A DNA stretch of 53,208 bases from NCBI RefSeq assembly GCF_021372645.1, contig NZ_JAJFUC010000094.1, positions 1 to 53,208 of the forward strand, written 5' to 3'. Position 1 is the stretch's first letter; every line of letters begins with the position of its first letter. The translations under genes and the position numbers were made by a program. The notes below the pieces were generated by a model. The model saw only the letters and a list, made by a program, of their open reading frames with translations. It was not told the origin of the DNA and did no database searches. This document shows positions 16,408 to 25,637 of the stretch, in pieces. Source of the stretch: Clostridium sp. (GTDB lineage: Bacteria; Bacillota; Clostridia; Clostridiales; Clostridiaceae).

Positions 16408-19053
16408 ATGGAGGATACGGTTATTAGAAAAAAGAAATTTACTCTAAGTAGAAAATCCAAATCTTTGATTTGGTGTGACTCACGTATTCAACGAAGGTAT
16501 GTGAGTCGAGTTTCATTTATAATTTTTATTACTATAATATTTGGATTCACACATAGAGAGGTTTATGCACAAACAGAAATAAATAGTGGACAGGAACAAG
16601 AGACAGAGGATATGATTGATAGCAATAAAGAGGTTGCAGAATCTGAAATATTAGAATTTTTTACAGTTGATAATAATACTTATAAAGTTTTATCACAAAA
16701 TAAAGATGATAATACAGTGATGTTTTGGAAATATGAAAAACTAGATGATTCAAAAAGTATAATTATAAATAATAATGTTAATTATAATGGACATAATTTT
16801 AACGTTAAATATGTATATGAAGAAGCTTTTTATAAGAGTAGTAAAAATGTGAAAAATATAATTATAGGGAAAGGGGTTTTAGGTTTTTGCGATTCATCTG
16901 GAAATTTAATTACAATTTTAAATAAAGTCTTTAAAGATCAAAAAGAACTTCAAAGTGTAGATTTTGGAAATACTAATTTTATTTTTGGCGAAAATTGTTT
17001 TGAAAATTGTAAAGCGATAGTGAATGTTGAAATGCCAGAGAATATGAATAAGATGGAAGGTTATTGCTTTGATAAATGCTCTTCGCTAAGAAATATAGAT
17101 TTAAGTACTATAACAGAACTTAAAGGACAGAGCAATTTTGCAAATTGCAATAAATTGGAAGGGATAGGACAGATAAATAATGAAGTAACTGAATTACCAG
17201 ATAAGACGTTTATGTGGTGCTCTAATTTGAGGATAAATAGTCTAAATAATACAACTAAGTTAGGTAATGAATGTTTTGAATATTGTAGAGCATTAAATGA
17301 AAATATAGTAACTGATGTTGAAGAAATCGGAGATAAATGTTTTTTTGGTTGTAATTTTAAAGAAGTTTATTTAAAAAAAGCTAAAAAAGTTGGATATAAT
17401 GCTTTTGGTGAAATTCAAAATTTAAAAAAAATAAGATTTGGTAATCCTAGTATTCCTTTTTTGGAAAAGAATATAGCAGAAGGTAGTAGTGTTAACGAAT
17501 GGGTTTATCCACTAGATTATAAAACTCAACCAGATTATTTGGAGTTTTTAAGTAAGTTAAGAATATCAAAAGTTATTTGGTTCTGTAATTATGAAAATAT
17601 GAATGGTAAAGTAACCCAGGATGTTAGACTAAACTCATTAACACCGCCATCTAGTACTAGAGAGGGCTATGAAATAGAAGGTTGGTACAAAGAACCAGAA
17701 TGTATTAACAAAGTTAATATGATAGCTGATTTAGGAGAAATTGTTGATTCTGACTTAGTTATAAAGAATCCTGTATTGTATGCAAAGTGGACAACTAAAA
17801 AACCCACAATGCCAGAAGAATCAAGTGATTCTAAAGAACCAACTATACAAGGAGAAACAAAAGAATCAAGTGACTCTAAAGAATCTATGACAACGGAAGA
17901 AGTAAAAGAAGAAAACGATTTTGAAGAACCTACAACGCCAGGAGAAGAAAAAGAGCCAATTGATCCAGGAAAACCTACAAAACCAATACAAACAAAAGAA
18001 CCAAGTGATCATGGGGAACCAACCACATCAGAAGAAACAAATGAATCAAGTGGTTTCAATCAACCTACTGCTCCAGAAGATATAAATAGTCAAAGTGATT
18101 TTGATAGCGCAGGAAATTTAAATAATTCTAATACTTCAAATAATCAAAATGAAAATAATGATGACAATATAGAATACGAAAATAATAATTTTTCAAGTAT
18201 GTTATATGAACCGAGAAAAACTAAAAATTATATTAATAATTTTATCGTAAAAATTGAAGATGAAAATAAAGACGTTTATATTAAACAAACTAAAAATTTA
18301 TCTTTAGAAAATGAAATTATTAAAAATATATTTGTATCAACAGTTAAAAAAAGTGATATTGAAATCAAAAATTTAAATTGGTCATATAGAGATAATGTAA
18401 ATAGTAATATAGAAATTATTAAGAGTGGTGATCTTAGTGAAATTATTAAAAATGGCCAATGTATTGGGATTTATCTAAAGAGTAATGATTATTTTAATAA
18501 TAACACAATAATAGAGATGAATATTACTAATATAATAAAGCCAAGTAAACTTTATTTTTATAGTGAAGAATTAGGAAAGTTCGTATTAGTTGATGAGAAA
18601 TTACAAATTAATAATGGCATAATTAAGATTAAGCCAAATAATAGAAAAGAATATTTAATTACTCAATTTGATTTAAATGAAGATAATGTTGCAACGCAAG
18701 GATGGAATAAAGTATTACCACAACAATCAAATGCTATATTAAGTAAACATATTAATGAATTAAGTTGGGTATATATTCAAGATCAAGAATTATCTAAGGG
18801 ATGGATTAAAGATGTTCAGGAAAATAATTGGTACTTTATGAATGAGAAAGGAATAATGGAAACAGGATGGTTAAAAGATAAAGATGACAAGTGGTACTAC
18901 TTAAATACAATAAGTGATGGAAGTAAAGGTGCTATGAAAATTGGATGGAATAAGATAAACAATAAGTGGTATTATATCCAAAATGATGGTGTTTTAGCAG
19001 TTAATACAGTTATTGATGGATATGCAGTTGGATATGATGGAAAATTAATTTGA
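16408..19053 (+). CDS. BspA-like leucine-rich-repeat surface protein with cell-wall-binding repeats
   Basis: This 881-residue secreted protein is probably attached to the cell wall and may bind host or substrate polymers. A hydrophobic signal segment (about residues 36-50) ends near VYA-QTE. BspA/TpLRR-type repeats (about 75-395, with recurring CFxxC and L-x-IxL patterns) are followed by an InlB B-repeat-like module (about 395-465, GYEIEGWYKE). Then come a Pro/Glu/Ser/Thr-rich stretch of imperfect repeats (466-590), a beta-rich domain, and C-terminal choline-binding-type repeats (GW-K, WYY) from about 765. Residues 14-37 are encoded by the palindromic repeat, in frame. The ATG lacks an upstream ribosome site; GGAGG at 16410-16414 would suit an ATT start at 16423. 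Confidence 0.85.
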   Translation: MEDTVIRKKKFTLSRKSKSLIWCDSRIQRRYVSRVSFIIFITIIFGFTHREVYAQTEINSGQEQETEDMIDSNKEVAESEILEFFTVDNNTYKVLSQNKDDNTVMFWKYEKLDDSKSIIINNNVNYNGHNFNVKYVYEEAFYKSSKNVKNIIIGKGVLGFCDSSGNLITILNKVFKDQKELQSVDFGNTNFIFGENCFENCKAIVNVEMPENMNKMEGYCFDKCSSLRNIDLSTITELKGQSNFANCNKLEGIGQINNEVTELPDKTFMWCSNLRINSLNNTTKLGNECFEYCRALNENIVTDVEEIGDKCFFGCNFKEVYLKKAKKVGYNAFGEIQNLKKIRFGNPSIPFLEKNIAEGSSVNEWVYPLDYKTQPDYLEFLSKLRISKVIWFCNYENMNGKVTQDVRLNSLTPPSSTREGYEIEGWYKEPECINKVNMIADLGEIVDSDLVIKNPVLYAKWTTKKPTMPEESSDSKEPTIQGETKESSDSKESMTTEEVKEENDFEEPTTPGEEKEPIDPGKPTKPIQTKEPSDHGEPTTSEETNESSGFNQPTAPEDINSQSDFDSAGNLNNSNTSNNQNENNDDNIEYENNNFSSMLYEPRKTKNYINNFIVKIEDENKDVYIKQTKNLSLENEIIKNIFVSTVKKSDIEIKNLNWSYRDNVNSNIEIIKSGDLSEIIKNGQCIGIYLKSNDYFNNNTIIEMNITNIIKPSKLYFYSEELGKFVLVDEKLQINNGIIKIKPNNRKEYLITQFDLNEDNVATQGWNKVLPQQSNAILSKHINELSWVYIQDQELSKGWIKDVQENNWYFMNEKGIMETGWLKDKDDKWYYLNTISDGSKGAMKIGWNKINNKWYYIQNDGVLAVNTVIDGYAVGYDGKLI
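16446..16518. repeat. Palindromic repeat copy inside a coding sequence
   Basis: About 72 bp, from AAGTAGAAAATCCAAATC to GAGTCGAGTTTCATTT, close to the copies at 12951 and 23563. CCAAATC/GATTTGG and GACTCAC/GTGAGTC form two hairpins. Because it contributes a multiple of three bases it keeps the reading frame of the surface-protein gene. Confidence 0.8.
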
Positions 19054-19094
19054 AAAGTTTTATTTAATAAGGATATAACAGAATAAATATTAAT

Positions 19095-19180
19095 ATACAT
19101 AGTTTAGGCACATTTGAAAAAATATTAAACCAATATGCGTATTTATTATTTTATTTCATGTGCCTTAGAGTACTATGTAT
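19095..19180. mobile_element. Compact MITE-like palindrome upstream of terC
   Basis: TTTAGGCACATTTGAAAAAA (from 19103) is inverted as TTTCATGTGCCTTAGA (ending 19169). The symmetry extends outward to ATACATAGT (19095-19103) and ACTATGTAT (19172-19180). The element has little more than its two ends. The ribosome site of the next gene begins at the very next base. Confidence 0.6.
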
Positions 19181-19194
19181 GGAGGTGTTTAAAT

Positions 19195-20031
19195 TTGAAA
19201 ACAAAAAAATCTTTACTTAATTTGATTTTTTGGATAACTTTATCAATCTTGTTCAATATTTTTATATTCTACACAAGAGGTGAAACAGCAGCTATTGAAT
19301 ATTTTGGTGGTTACATAGTAGAAATGTCATTAAGTTTGGATAATTTATTTTTATTTTTAATGGTGTTTTCAAGCTTTAAAATAAAAGAAGAATATCAAGA
19401 AAAAGTGCTTTTATATGGAGTTATAGGCGCTATGATACTACGTCTCATATTTATATTATTAGGTGTAGTGATAATAAGTAAGTTTAGCTTTCTACTTTCT
19501 ATTTTTGGCGTAATATTATTACTTAGTGGTTTTAAATTGTTTTTTAAAGAAAATGACAATATGCAATTTCATGATAATTTTTCAGTTAAACTCCTAAGAA
19601 AAATAATGCCAGTAACAAATAATTTGCAGGGACAAAAATTTTTTGTAAAACAAAATAAAATTCTTTATGCAACCCCTCTTTTTGCAGCACTTATAATAAT
19701 TGAATTTTCTGATATTATATTTGCAATAGATTCCATACCAGCTATTTTTTCAATAACTACAAATACTTTTATAGTATATACGTCTAATATATTCGCAATA
19801 CTCGGACTTAGAAGCATGTATTATATATTACAAAAGATGAACAATATGTTTAAATTCATGAGGTATGGTGTAGGGTGTATATTGATATTTACAGGCTTAA
19901 AGCTTGTAATGCTATTTTGGAGAATTAAAATTTCAGTTACAAATTCTGTATTAATTATTATTTCTATTTTATTAAGTAGCATTTTGATATCTTTCATATG
20001 GGATGAATTAAATAATAAGTTGAAAAATTAA
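19195..20031 (+). CDS. TerC-family integral membrane protein
   Basis: This 278-residue protein has about seven to eight transmembrane segments and matches the TerC family (PF03741; Alx/YjbE-like). These are implicated in manganese export or metal-dependent membrane functions rather than only tellurite resistance. Conserved acidic residues sit in membrane segments: EMSLSLDNLF near residue 40 and FAIDSIPAIF near 180. The start is TTG 19195, 7 bases after GGAGGTG. An upstream in-frame ATG at 19135 falls inside the MITE-like palindrome and would add 20 artificial residues. Confidence 0.87.
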   Translation: MKTKKSLLNLIFWITLSILFNIFIFYTRGETAAIEYFGGYIVEMSLSLDNLFLFLMVFSSFKIKEEYQEKVLLYGVIGAMILRLIFILLGVVIISKFSFLLSIFGVILLLSGFKLFFKENDNMQFHDNFSVKLLRKIMPVTNNLQGQKFFVKQNKILYATPLFAALIIIEFSDIIFAIDSIPAIFSITTNTFIVYTSNIFAILGLRSMYYILQKMNNMFKFMRYGVGCILIFTGLKLVMLFWRIKISVTNSVLIIISILLSSILISFIWDELNNKLKN

Positions 20032-20033
20032 CT

Positions 20034-20070
20034 GCATCTTCGACTTGTTATTTTCTTTCATATGCATTAA
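20034..20070. mobile_element. Solo MITE-type end after terC
   Basis: GCATCTTCGACTTGTTATTT continuing to TTTCATATGCATTAA matches the right end of the element at 3693-3728 in about 30 of 36 positions. No matching left end is close, so it is a fragment. Confidence 0.5.
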
Positions 20071-20207
20071 TTAGAAGTTTGTAAAGAATTTCTGCTTGAT
20101 TTTTTATATTAGTCATTTACTTATAATTAAAGTATAATGTAAAGTATACAAATGATTTTATATAAATATTATTAGAAGAAAGCATAAAAGACAAGAGGTA
20201 AAGAAAA

Positions 20208-21515
20208 ATGAATATGACTTATGAAGAAGCAATGAACTATATATCAAGTGTTGGAAGATTTGGCTCTAATTATGGACTTGAGAGAACTTTTAGGCTCTTA
20301 GAGTTACTTGGAAGTCCTCAAGAAAAGATTAAATTAATACACATAGCAGGAACTAATGGTAAGGGATCCACTACTGCAATGATCACCCAAATTCTTAGAG
20401 GTCTTGGATATAAAGTTGGAATGTATACTTCACCTTATTTAGAAGAATTTGAAGAGAGAATTCAGATAAATGGAGAGAATATTAACAAAGATATATTAGT
20501 AAACCTATTAGAAGAAGTTAAAATTGCTATAAATAAAGTAATTGAAGAAGGTTATGAACATCCAACAGAATTTGAAATCATAACTGCACTTATGTTTTTA
20601 TACTTTTATAATGAAGAAGTAGATTATGGTGTAATTGAAGTTGGACTTGGTGGAAGACTAGATTCAACTAATGTACTAACCCCCATAGTTAGTGTAATAA
20701 CTTCCATAAGTTTAGATCACATGAATATTTTAGGCGATAATTTAAAAAATATTGCAAAAGAAAAGGCTGGAATAATTAAAGAAAATGTGCCAGTTATACT
20801 ATATCCTCAAGAAAAAGAAGTAGAAGAAGTTATATTAAAGACAGCAAAAGAAAATAATTCAAGAGTATATTTTATGAAAAAAGAATCTGGAAGGTTAATT
20901 GATATTAATTATGAAGAGTTATATCAAAATGTAGAAATTGAAAGTTATAAAAATAAATATACAATTAAACTGCCTTTATTGGGAGAACATCAAATATTAA
21001 ATTTAACTGTAGCTTTAAACACCATAGAAGTATTATGTGAGCAAGAAAAGATTAAATTTGATAAAAAGTTAGTAGAAAAATCTTTGCAAGATGTTAAATG
21101 GATAGGAAGACTTGAAGTTTTAGGAAAGAAACCTACTATAGTAATAGATGGAGCACATAATATAGATGGAATTAAAGCCCTTAGAAAAAATACAGAGAAG
21201 TATTTTAAGTATAATAAAATATATTTATTACTTGGTATTTTAGCAGACAAGCAAGTTAAAGAAATGATAGAAGAAATAGCACCGATAGCAGAAAAAATTT
21301 ATGCTTTAACACCTCATAGTGAAAGAGCAGAACTTAGTGAAGATTTGAAAAATGAAATAATAAAATATAATTCTAATACTATAGCTTTGGAAAGTTATGA
21401 AGAAGCATTTTTATTAGCATTAAAAGAAGCTAAGGAAGATGATTTAATCTTAATAAGTGGATCATTGTACATGATAGGAGATATGAGAAAAATTATAAAT
21501 TCGAAGATTAAATAA
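20208..21515 (+). CDS. folC: Dihydrofolate synthase / folylpolyglutamate synthase
   Basis: This 435-residue Mur-ligase-superfamily enzyme adds glutamate to dihydropteroate and to folates in the cytoplasm, using ATP. The P-loop GTNGKGST is at about residues 48-55, and family stretches EVGLGGRLDSTN, SLDHMNILG and DGAHNIDGI follow. Length is normal. Neighbourhood with valS is common in clostridia. AGAGG lies 9 bases before the ATG. The TAA is followed by a short gap and the HIRAN-domain gene; no terminator is evident between them, so co-transcription is possible. Confidence 0.95.
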   Translation: MNMTYEEAMNYISSVGRFGSNYGLERTFRLLELLGSPQEKIKLIHIAGTNGKGSTTAMITQILRGLGYKVGMYTSPYLEEFEERIQINGENINKDILVNLLEEVKIAINKVIEEGYEHPTEFEIITALMFLYFYNEEVDYGVIEVGLGGRLDSTNVLTPIVSVITSISLDHMNILGDNLKNIAKEKAGIIKENVPVILYPQEKEVEEVILKTAKENNSRVYFMKKESGRLIDINYEELYQNVEIESYKNKYTIKLPLLGEHQILNLTVALNTIEVLCEQEKIKFDKKLVEKSLQDVKWIGRLEVLGKKPTIVIDGAHNIDGIKALRKNTEKYFKYNKIYLLLGILADKQVKEMIEEIAPIAEKIYALTPHSERAELSEDLKNEIIKYNSNTIALESYEEAFLLALKEAKEDDLILISGSLYMIGDMRKIINSKIK

Positions 21516-21587
21516 TTATAGTTATATGTTAATTGTCGACTGTAAATTGGAGATATTAATTTAAAGAGAAGGAGTAATGACAGTTAT

Positions 21588-23564
21588 ATGGTTAAGAAAG
21601 ATAAAGAGAATTTGACTTATAATGAAAAATCAATCTATTATGATTTAAAAGAGTTTCATCATAGAAACCCTGGTGTACTTTATAGCTATCAAGACTTTGA
21701 AGCAGCTGGCATAAGAGAATTTGAAATTATTACAAACAAATTACGTCCCTTTAAAAATTATGAAAAAAATAGATTGTCTAATGAATTAATGAAAATATTA
21801 TTAAATGATATTAATAATAATGAAAAATTAGATAATGTAAATGTATATATAACCTTAAATCCAATTATTAATTATTATGAGAGTTTTATTAAACTTTTTA
21901 AAGACTCAGTAGAAGATAATAAAGATATGAGCTTAAAAATAAAGGATATTATAAAAAAAATTCTTACAGATAGTGATTCGAGTGAAGAAATAAAGCTAGG
22001 CTTAATACTTGCACCAATTTGTAATATAGAAAATATAGAAGATATATTAGAGGTATTTTCTATTCATAACGATTATCTTTTTTATGTAATTAAGGCTTAT
22101 GAATATATAGGAGGCTATAATAATACTATTTTTGAAATGGCAAAGAAATCTAATGGGTATGGCAAAGTATTTTGTATAATGAATCTTAGACCAACAACGT
22201 ATGAAATAAGAAAATGGATGATAGAAAAAGGTTCAGATAACAGTGTGGGAGTGCAAGAATTATTATCGTATAGTATGCTTTCATTAGATCTTCTGGATTA
22301 TTTGGAAAACAATGAATTTGACGGAGAAGAAATTGAAGTTTTAGCAAAGTCATTTAGTATGTTACTTTCAGATTATGGATTAGATGATATTAAAGATGGA
22401 AAAAAAGTTTACAATAAATTATTAGAAATTATTGATAAGATTAATGGAGGAATATATTCTTTATATGTTGTGATTTCAATTATTTATTCCATAGAAGCTA
22501 TTGTAATTGATGATTATAAATCAAAAAGAAGCGCTACTTCCTTTAAATTCAATAGTGATTATAAAGACATAATTCAAAAATGTAAAAAAATCTGTAAGAA
22601 AGATATATGGCACGAAATAATAACAAACCAAGTATCAAATCTAGAAATTGAAAGTAGTGTTTTAATAAGTTGTTCAGAAAAAACAAAATATAAATTAAAA
22701 AAGAAAGAATTTAAGACAATTTTAAATAGAGATTACACTAATCCATTATTATATAAGTATGCATTTTCAACAGTGAATAAATCAATAAGAAAATGTGCTT
22801 TTAGCATAGGGTTACAAAAACTGCCAATGAATGAAGTATTAAGTGGTCAAGATGAATTGAAAATAGATAATTTACTTTATGAAGATATAGAACAAATTTG
22901 TTTTTTTATAATAATAAAATACTCACAGTATGAAGATTTTCAAGATGAATATAAAGATATTAATCTTCAGGCTTTAAAAGCACCTTTAATTGAGACAAGG
23001 ATTCAAGCGGCAACAAACCTTCAAAGATTTAGAGAAGAATTTAATTCTTTGGATAAGGAAATTATTAATGATGCCATTAGTACAGAAATGGTAGGAAATA
23101 TACGAAGATCTCTTAATTCTTTATTAATTAAAACAAATGATAAAGAAAAAAAATATGTTGAAGTTTATGATAATATGCACATAGACGCTCATGTTAAAGA
23201 TATATATTTAATTAATATAAATATTGCTGGAACAAATTACATCGATATGAGTGAAATATATAATAATTTATTAGAAGATGATATGTTATATTTAAAAAGA
23301 GAGCCTAACAATGCATATGACTCAAACGCAATTGAAATTATAACTACAAATGGATATGTAATTGGATATGTTCCTAAAGAAAATAATCTTATCTTAAAAA
23401 ATTTAATGGATAAGGGAAAATATATATATGGAAAAATAAAAGAAATAAGTGATGATTATAATCATATAAATATTGAAATTTATCTAAGTTATAAAGATAT
23501 AATAGAAGAAATAACAAGTACTTTATCATTGTTATCAGGAGAAAGAGAACATTATCTTCAATAA
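21588..23564 (+). CDS. Large protein of unknown function with C-terminal HIRAN domain
   Basis: This 658-residue cytoplasmic protein has no signal peptide. The first 520 residues are helical, highly charged and match no family I recognise. Residues about 531-632 form a HIRAN domain (AGTNYIDM, LKREPNNAYDSNAIEI, GYVIGYVPKENN), a small beta-barrel that binds DNA 3' ends or stalled forks in HLTF/Rad5. In bacteria HIRAN occurs alone or beside nucleases. No helicase or nuclease motif was visible in the rest. A GGAG site at 21571 lies 13 bases before the ATG. The palindromic repeat begins exactly at the stop codon, so the natural 3' end could have been altered. Confidence 0.7.
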   Translation: MVKKDKENLTYNEKSIYYDLKEFHHRNPGVLYSYQDFEAAGIREFEIITNKLRPFKNYEKNRLSNELMKILLNDINNNEKLDNVNVYITLNPIINYYESFIKLFKDSVEDNKDMSLKIKDIIKKILTDSDSSEEIKLGLILAPICNIENIEDILEVFSIHNDYLFYVIKAYEYIGGYNNTIFEMAKKSNGYGKVFCIMNLRPTTYEIRKWMIEKGSDNSVGVQELLSYSMLSLDLLDYLENNEFDGEEIEVLAKSFSMLLSDYGLDDIKDGKKVYNKLLEIIDKINGGIYSLYVVISIIYSIEAIVIDDYKSKRSATSFKFNSDYKDIIQKCKKICKKDIWHEIITNQVSNLEIESSVLISCSEKTKYKLKKKEFKTILNRDYTNPLLYKYAFSTVNKSIRKCAFSIGLQKLPMNEVLSGQDELKIDNLLYEDIEQICFFIIIKYSQYEDFQDEYKDINLQALKAPLIETRIQAATNLQRFREEFNSLDKEIINDAISTEMVGNIRRSLNSLLIKTNDKEKKYVEVYDNMHIDAHVKDIYLININIAGTNYIDMSEIYNNLLEDDMLYLKREPNNAYDSNAIEIITTNGYVIGYVPKENNLILKNLMDKGKYIYGKIKEISDDYNHINIEIYLSYKDIIEEITSTLSLLSGEREHYLQ

Positions 23565-23634
23565 GTAGAGAATCCAAATCTATGATTTTGTTTGAGTCAC
23601 TTACTTAGCGAAAGCAGTGAGTAGAGTTTCATTA
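23563..23634. repeat. Palindromic repeat copy at the stop codon of the HIRAN gene
   Basis: AAGTAGAGAATCCAAATC through AGAGTTTCATT, about 70 bp. The TAA stop of the upstream gene uses the first bases of the element. One hairpin is CAAATC/GATTTTG; the other is around TCACTTACTTAGCG. Confidence 0.75.
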
Positions 23635-23643
23635 ATAAATATA

Positions 23644-23680
23644 TAGATCCCCAAAGTGAAGGTTTCACTTTGGGGATCTA
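23644..23680. terminator. Bidirectional terminator, 17-bp perfect stem
   Basis: 23644-23660 pairs perfectly with 23664-23680 around a 3-base loop (GGT). It lies between the converging HIRAN and TSCPD genes. Confidence 0.85.
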
Positions 23681-23683
23681 TAA

Positions 23684-23941
23684 TTATTTTGAAACAGTCT
23701 CTTTTTTCCATTGTAATAAAGCTTTTGATAGTTGATCTGGACAAGAGGTACCTTTTCTTTTACAATCTATACCGTTTAATTTAGCAATAACCTCATCTAC
23801 AGGCATACCTTTTACTAATTGACCAATACCTAAAAGATTTCCTGCACAACCTCCAACAAATTCCACATTTTCAACAATATTTTCCTTAATTTCAAGGTTA
23901 ATTGTAGATGAACAAACACCTGATGTTTTATATGAATACAT
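23684..23941 (-). CDS. TSCPD-domain small protein (TIGR03905-type)
   Basis: This 85-residue cytoplasmic protein has the TSCPD signature near its C-terminus (GTSCPDQLSKAL) and conserved cysteines at VCSST, GGCAGN and DCKRKG. The TSCPD domain also occurs at the end of some ribonucleotide reductases; the stand-alone protein's role is unknown, possibly metal or Fe-S related. ATG 23941 is chosen, 8 bases after AGGAG; an in-frame GTG at 23950 overlaps that site. Confidence 0.82.
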   Translation of the reverse strand: MYSYKTSGVCSSTINLEIKENIVENVEFVGGCAGNLLGIGQLVKGMPVDEVIAKLNGIDCKRKGTSCPDQLSKALLQWKKETVSK

Positions 23942-23980
23942 TACATACACTCCTTATAATAAATTTAATTTAAAAGTTAA

Positions 23981-24016
23981 TATTACTCAGCGAACCTACG
24001 TAAGGTGAGCTTAATA
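23981..24016. repeat. Partial palindromic repeat copy
   Basis: TTACTCAGCGAACCTACGTA followed by AGGTGAGCTTAATATATT matches only the second half of the repeat. It lies in the shared promoter region of the TSCPD and beta-propeller genes. Confidence 0.5.
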
Positions 24017-24134
24017 TATTATACAAGAAATTTGTCAATAAATAAAGATAATACAATTAATAAGTTGTACCAATAATATAATTTTAGAATATATTAAAGA
24101 TAGTAATATGATTATCTTATAAGGGGGAAATGGT

Positions 24135-25025
24135 ATGAGTTATATTGTTTTATGCAATACTGGTTCAGATAGTTTAAATAAGATAAATACTGAAAATTTA
24201 AAGAATCAGAGTATATTTTTATCTGCTGGTGAAAGTCCATTTGGTCCTCATGGATTATCATTATACAAAGATAAAATTTTAGTGGCCAATAATTATAATA
24301 ATAGTATTTCTTTAGTAAATTACGAGAGTTTTAAAGAAGAAAATAATTTATATATAGGAGCACATCCTAATGATATAGTAGCCCATGATGATATAGCATA
24401 TGTTTCATGTGGAGAATCAAATTCACTTATAATATATGACATGATAAATGACAGAGTTAATTTTGAGGTTCCAACAGGGATGTTTCCTCATAATATTACA
24501 TTATTTGAAGAAAAAAATCTTATATTTATAAGTAATATGGGTGAGGATAGTATATCTGTAATTGACTATATAAATAATAAGGAAATAAAAAGAATTAAGG
24601 TAGAAAACACTCCTACAAAAATAAATATATCTAAAAATAAAAAATACTTATATGTATGTATGAGTTACCTTGGCTATGATAGAAAAGGAAGTGTAGGAAT
24701 TATTGATTTAAAAACTTTAGAACTAATTAATAAGGTTAAGGTTGGATTGTCTCCTGTAGATTTATTTGAAGAGGATAATTATTTATATGTTTCAAATTTA
24801 TGTGATGGATCTATAAGTATTATAAATTTAAAAGATATTAAGGAAGAAAATAAAATAATTATTGGTGGAATGCCAAGAGGAATAGTAAAGGTTAAGGAAA
24901 ATATATTTGTTGGAGATTACTTAAATGGAATATTAAATATAGTAGGAGTAGAAAATAAAAAAATAAAAGCCATACCAATAGGCTGTGAGCCTAATGCTAT
25001 GACTTTAGTTGAAAGCATTAATTAA
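24135..25025 (+). CDS. YVTN/YncE-like beta-propeller protein
   Basis: This 296-residue protein is built of about seven repeats of roughly 40 residues, each with a pattern like GxxPxxI---YVSN/VCNxxxxSIxIID, typical of the YVTN/YncE beta-propeller family. No signal peptide is present, so it is likely cytoplasmic or spore-associated. Function is unknown; such propellers bind ligands or proteins. AAGGGGGAAA precedes the ATG. Its 3' end overlaps the convergent DUF4364 gene by 8 bases. Confidence 0.8.
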   Translation: MSYIVLCNTGSDSLNKINTENLKNQSIFLSAGESPFGPHGLSLYKDKILVANNYNNSISLVNYESFKEENNLYIGAHPNDIVAHDDIAYVSCGESNSLIIYDMINDRVNFEVPTGMFPHNITLFEEKNLIFISNMGEDSISVIDYINNKEIKRIKVENTPTKINISKNKKYLYVCMSYLGYDRKGSVGIIDLKTLELINKVKVGLSPVDLFEEDNYLYVSNLCDGSISIINLKDIKEENKIIIGGMPRGIVKVKENIFVGDYLNGILNIVGVENKKIKAIPIGCEPNAMTLVESIN

Positions 25026-25545
25026 TTAATATATTAATTATATTAGTGTATATATCAGATGGATTATCCTTCCATCTATTACAAATTGAAGTTGCTTGTT
25101 TTTTCGTAGGAACTGATAATTTTAGTTCCATTAATAAAGCTTGATCTTCTATGGCCTTAAGATCAACTATAAAGCTATTATCACTATTACCAAGAGTATA
25201 GTCAGCGTGTATAGTTAATTCCTTTTTTATAGATCCTATTTTTTCTTTTATATATTCATCAATAATAGATATTTTTGAGGGGGATATTCTATCTTTAAAT
25301 AAAGAAAGAACATTATCGCCCTTTTCTGTAAGCATCAGTAATTTTTTATCGTTAGATTCATGATATTCAACAAATTTAGATTCCTCGAGCTCAGCCAAAT
25401 ATTGTTGGAATGTAAAATAATTCATAAAGTTATTTTCAAGAATTATTTCAGTAAGCTGAGTATTTGATATTGGCTCTTTTATTGATCTTAATACATATAA
25501 CATTAATAACTTGTTTTCTGCGAGTTCTGATGAATTTTCGTACAT
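25018..25545 (-). CDS. DUF4364 family protein, probable winged-helix regulator
   Basis: This 175-residue protein starts with a winged-helix-like domain (about residues 8-85: NTQLTEIILENNF, YLAELEESKFVEY, LTEKGDNVLSLF) and ends in an alpha/beta region. It matches DUF4364, conserved in clostridia and considered a transcription factor-like family. Its targets are unknown. ATG 25545 is preceded by GGAGG at the right distance; the ATG at 25557 would place that site inside the gene. The 3' end overlaps the beta-propeller gene. Confidence 0.82.
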   Translation of the reverse strand: MYENSSELAENKLLMLYVLRSIKEPISNTQLTEIILENNFMNYFTFQQYLAELEESKFVEYHESNDKKLLMLTEKGDNVLSLFKDRISPSKISIIDEYIKEKIGSIKKELTIHADYTLGNSDNSFIVDLKAIEDQALLMELKLSVPTKKQATSICNRWKDNPSDIYTNIINILIN

Positions 25546-25637
25546 AAATACCTCCATAACTAATGAAAATCTATTTTTATTATAACATAAAATGTTTTTT
25601 AGTGAATAGCAACTAATAAAAGAATATGTAATTATAT

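Noticed and set aside
16408-16530. Surface-protein gene broken by the repeat insertion
   Set aside because: The reading frame stays open across the repeat, and the hydrophobic signal segment and all downstream domains remain intact.
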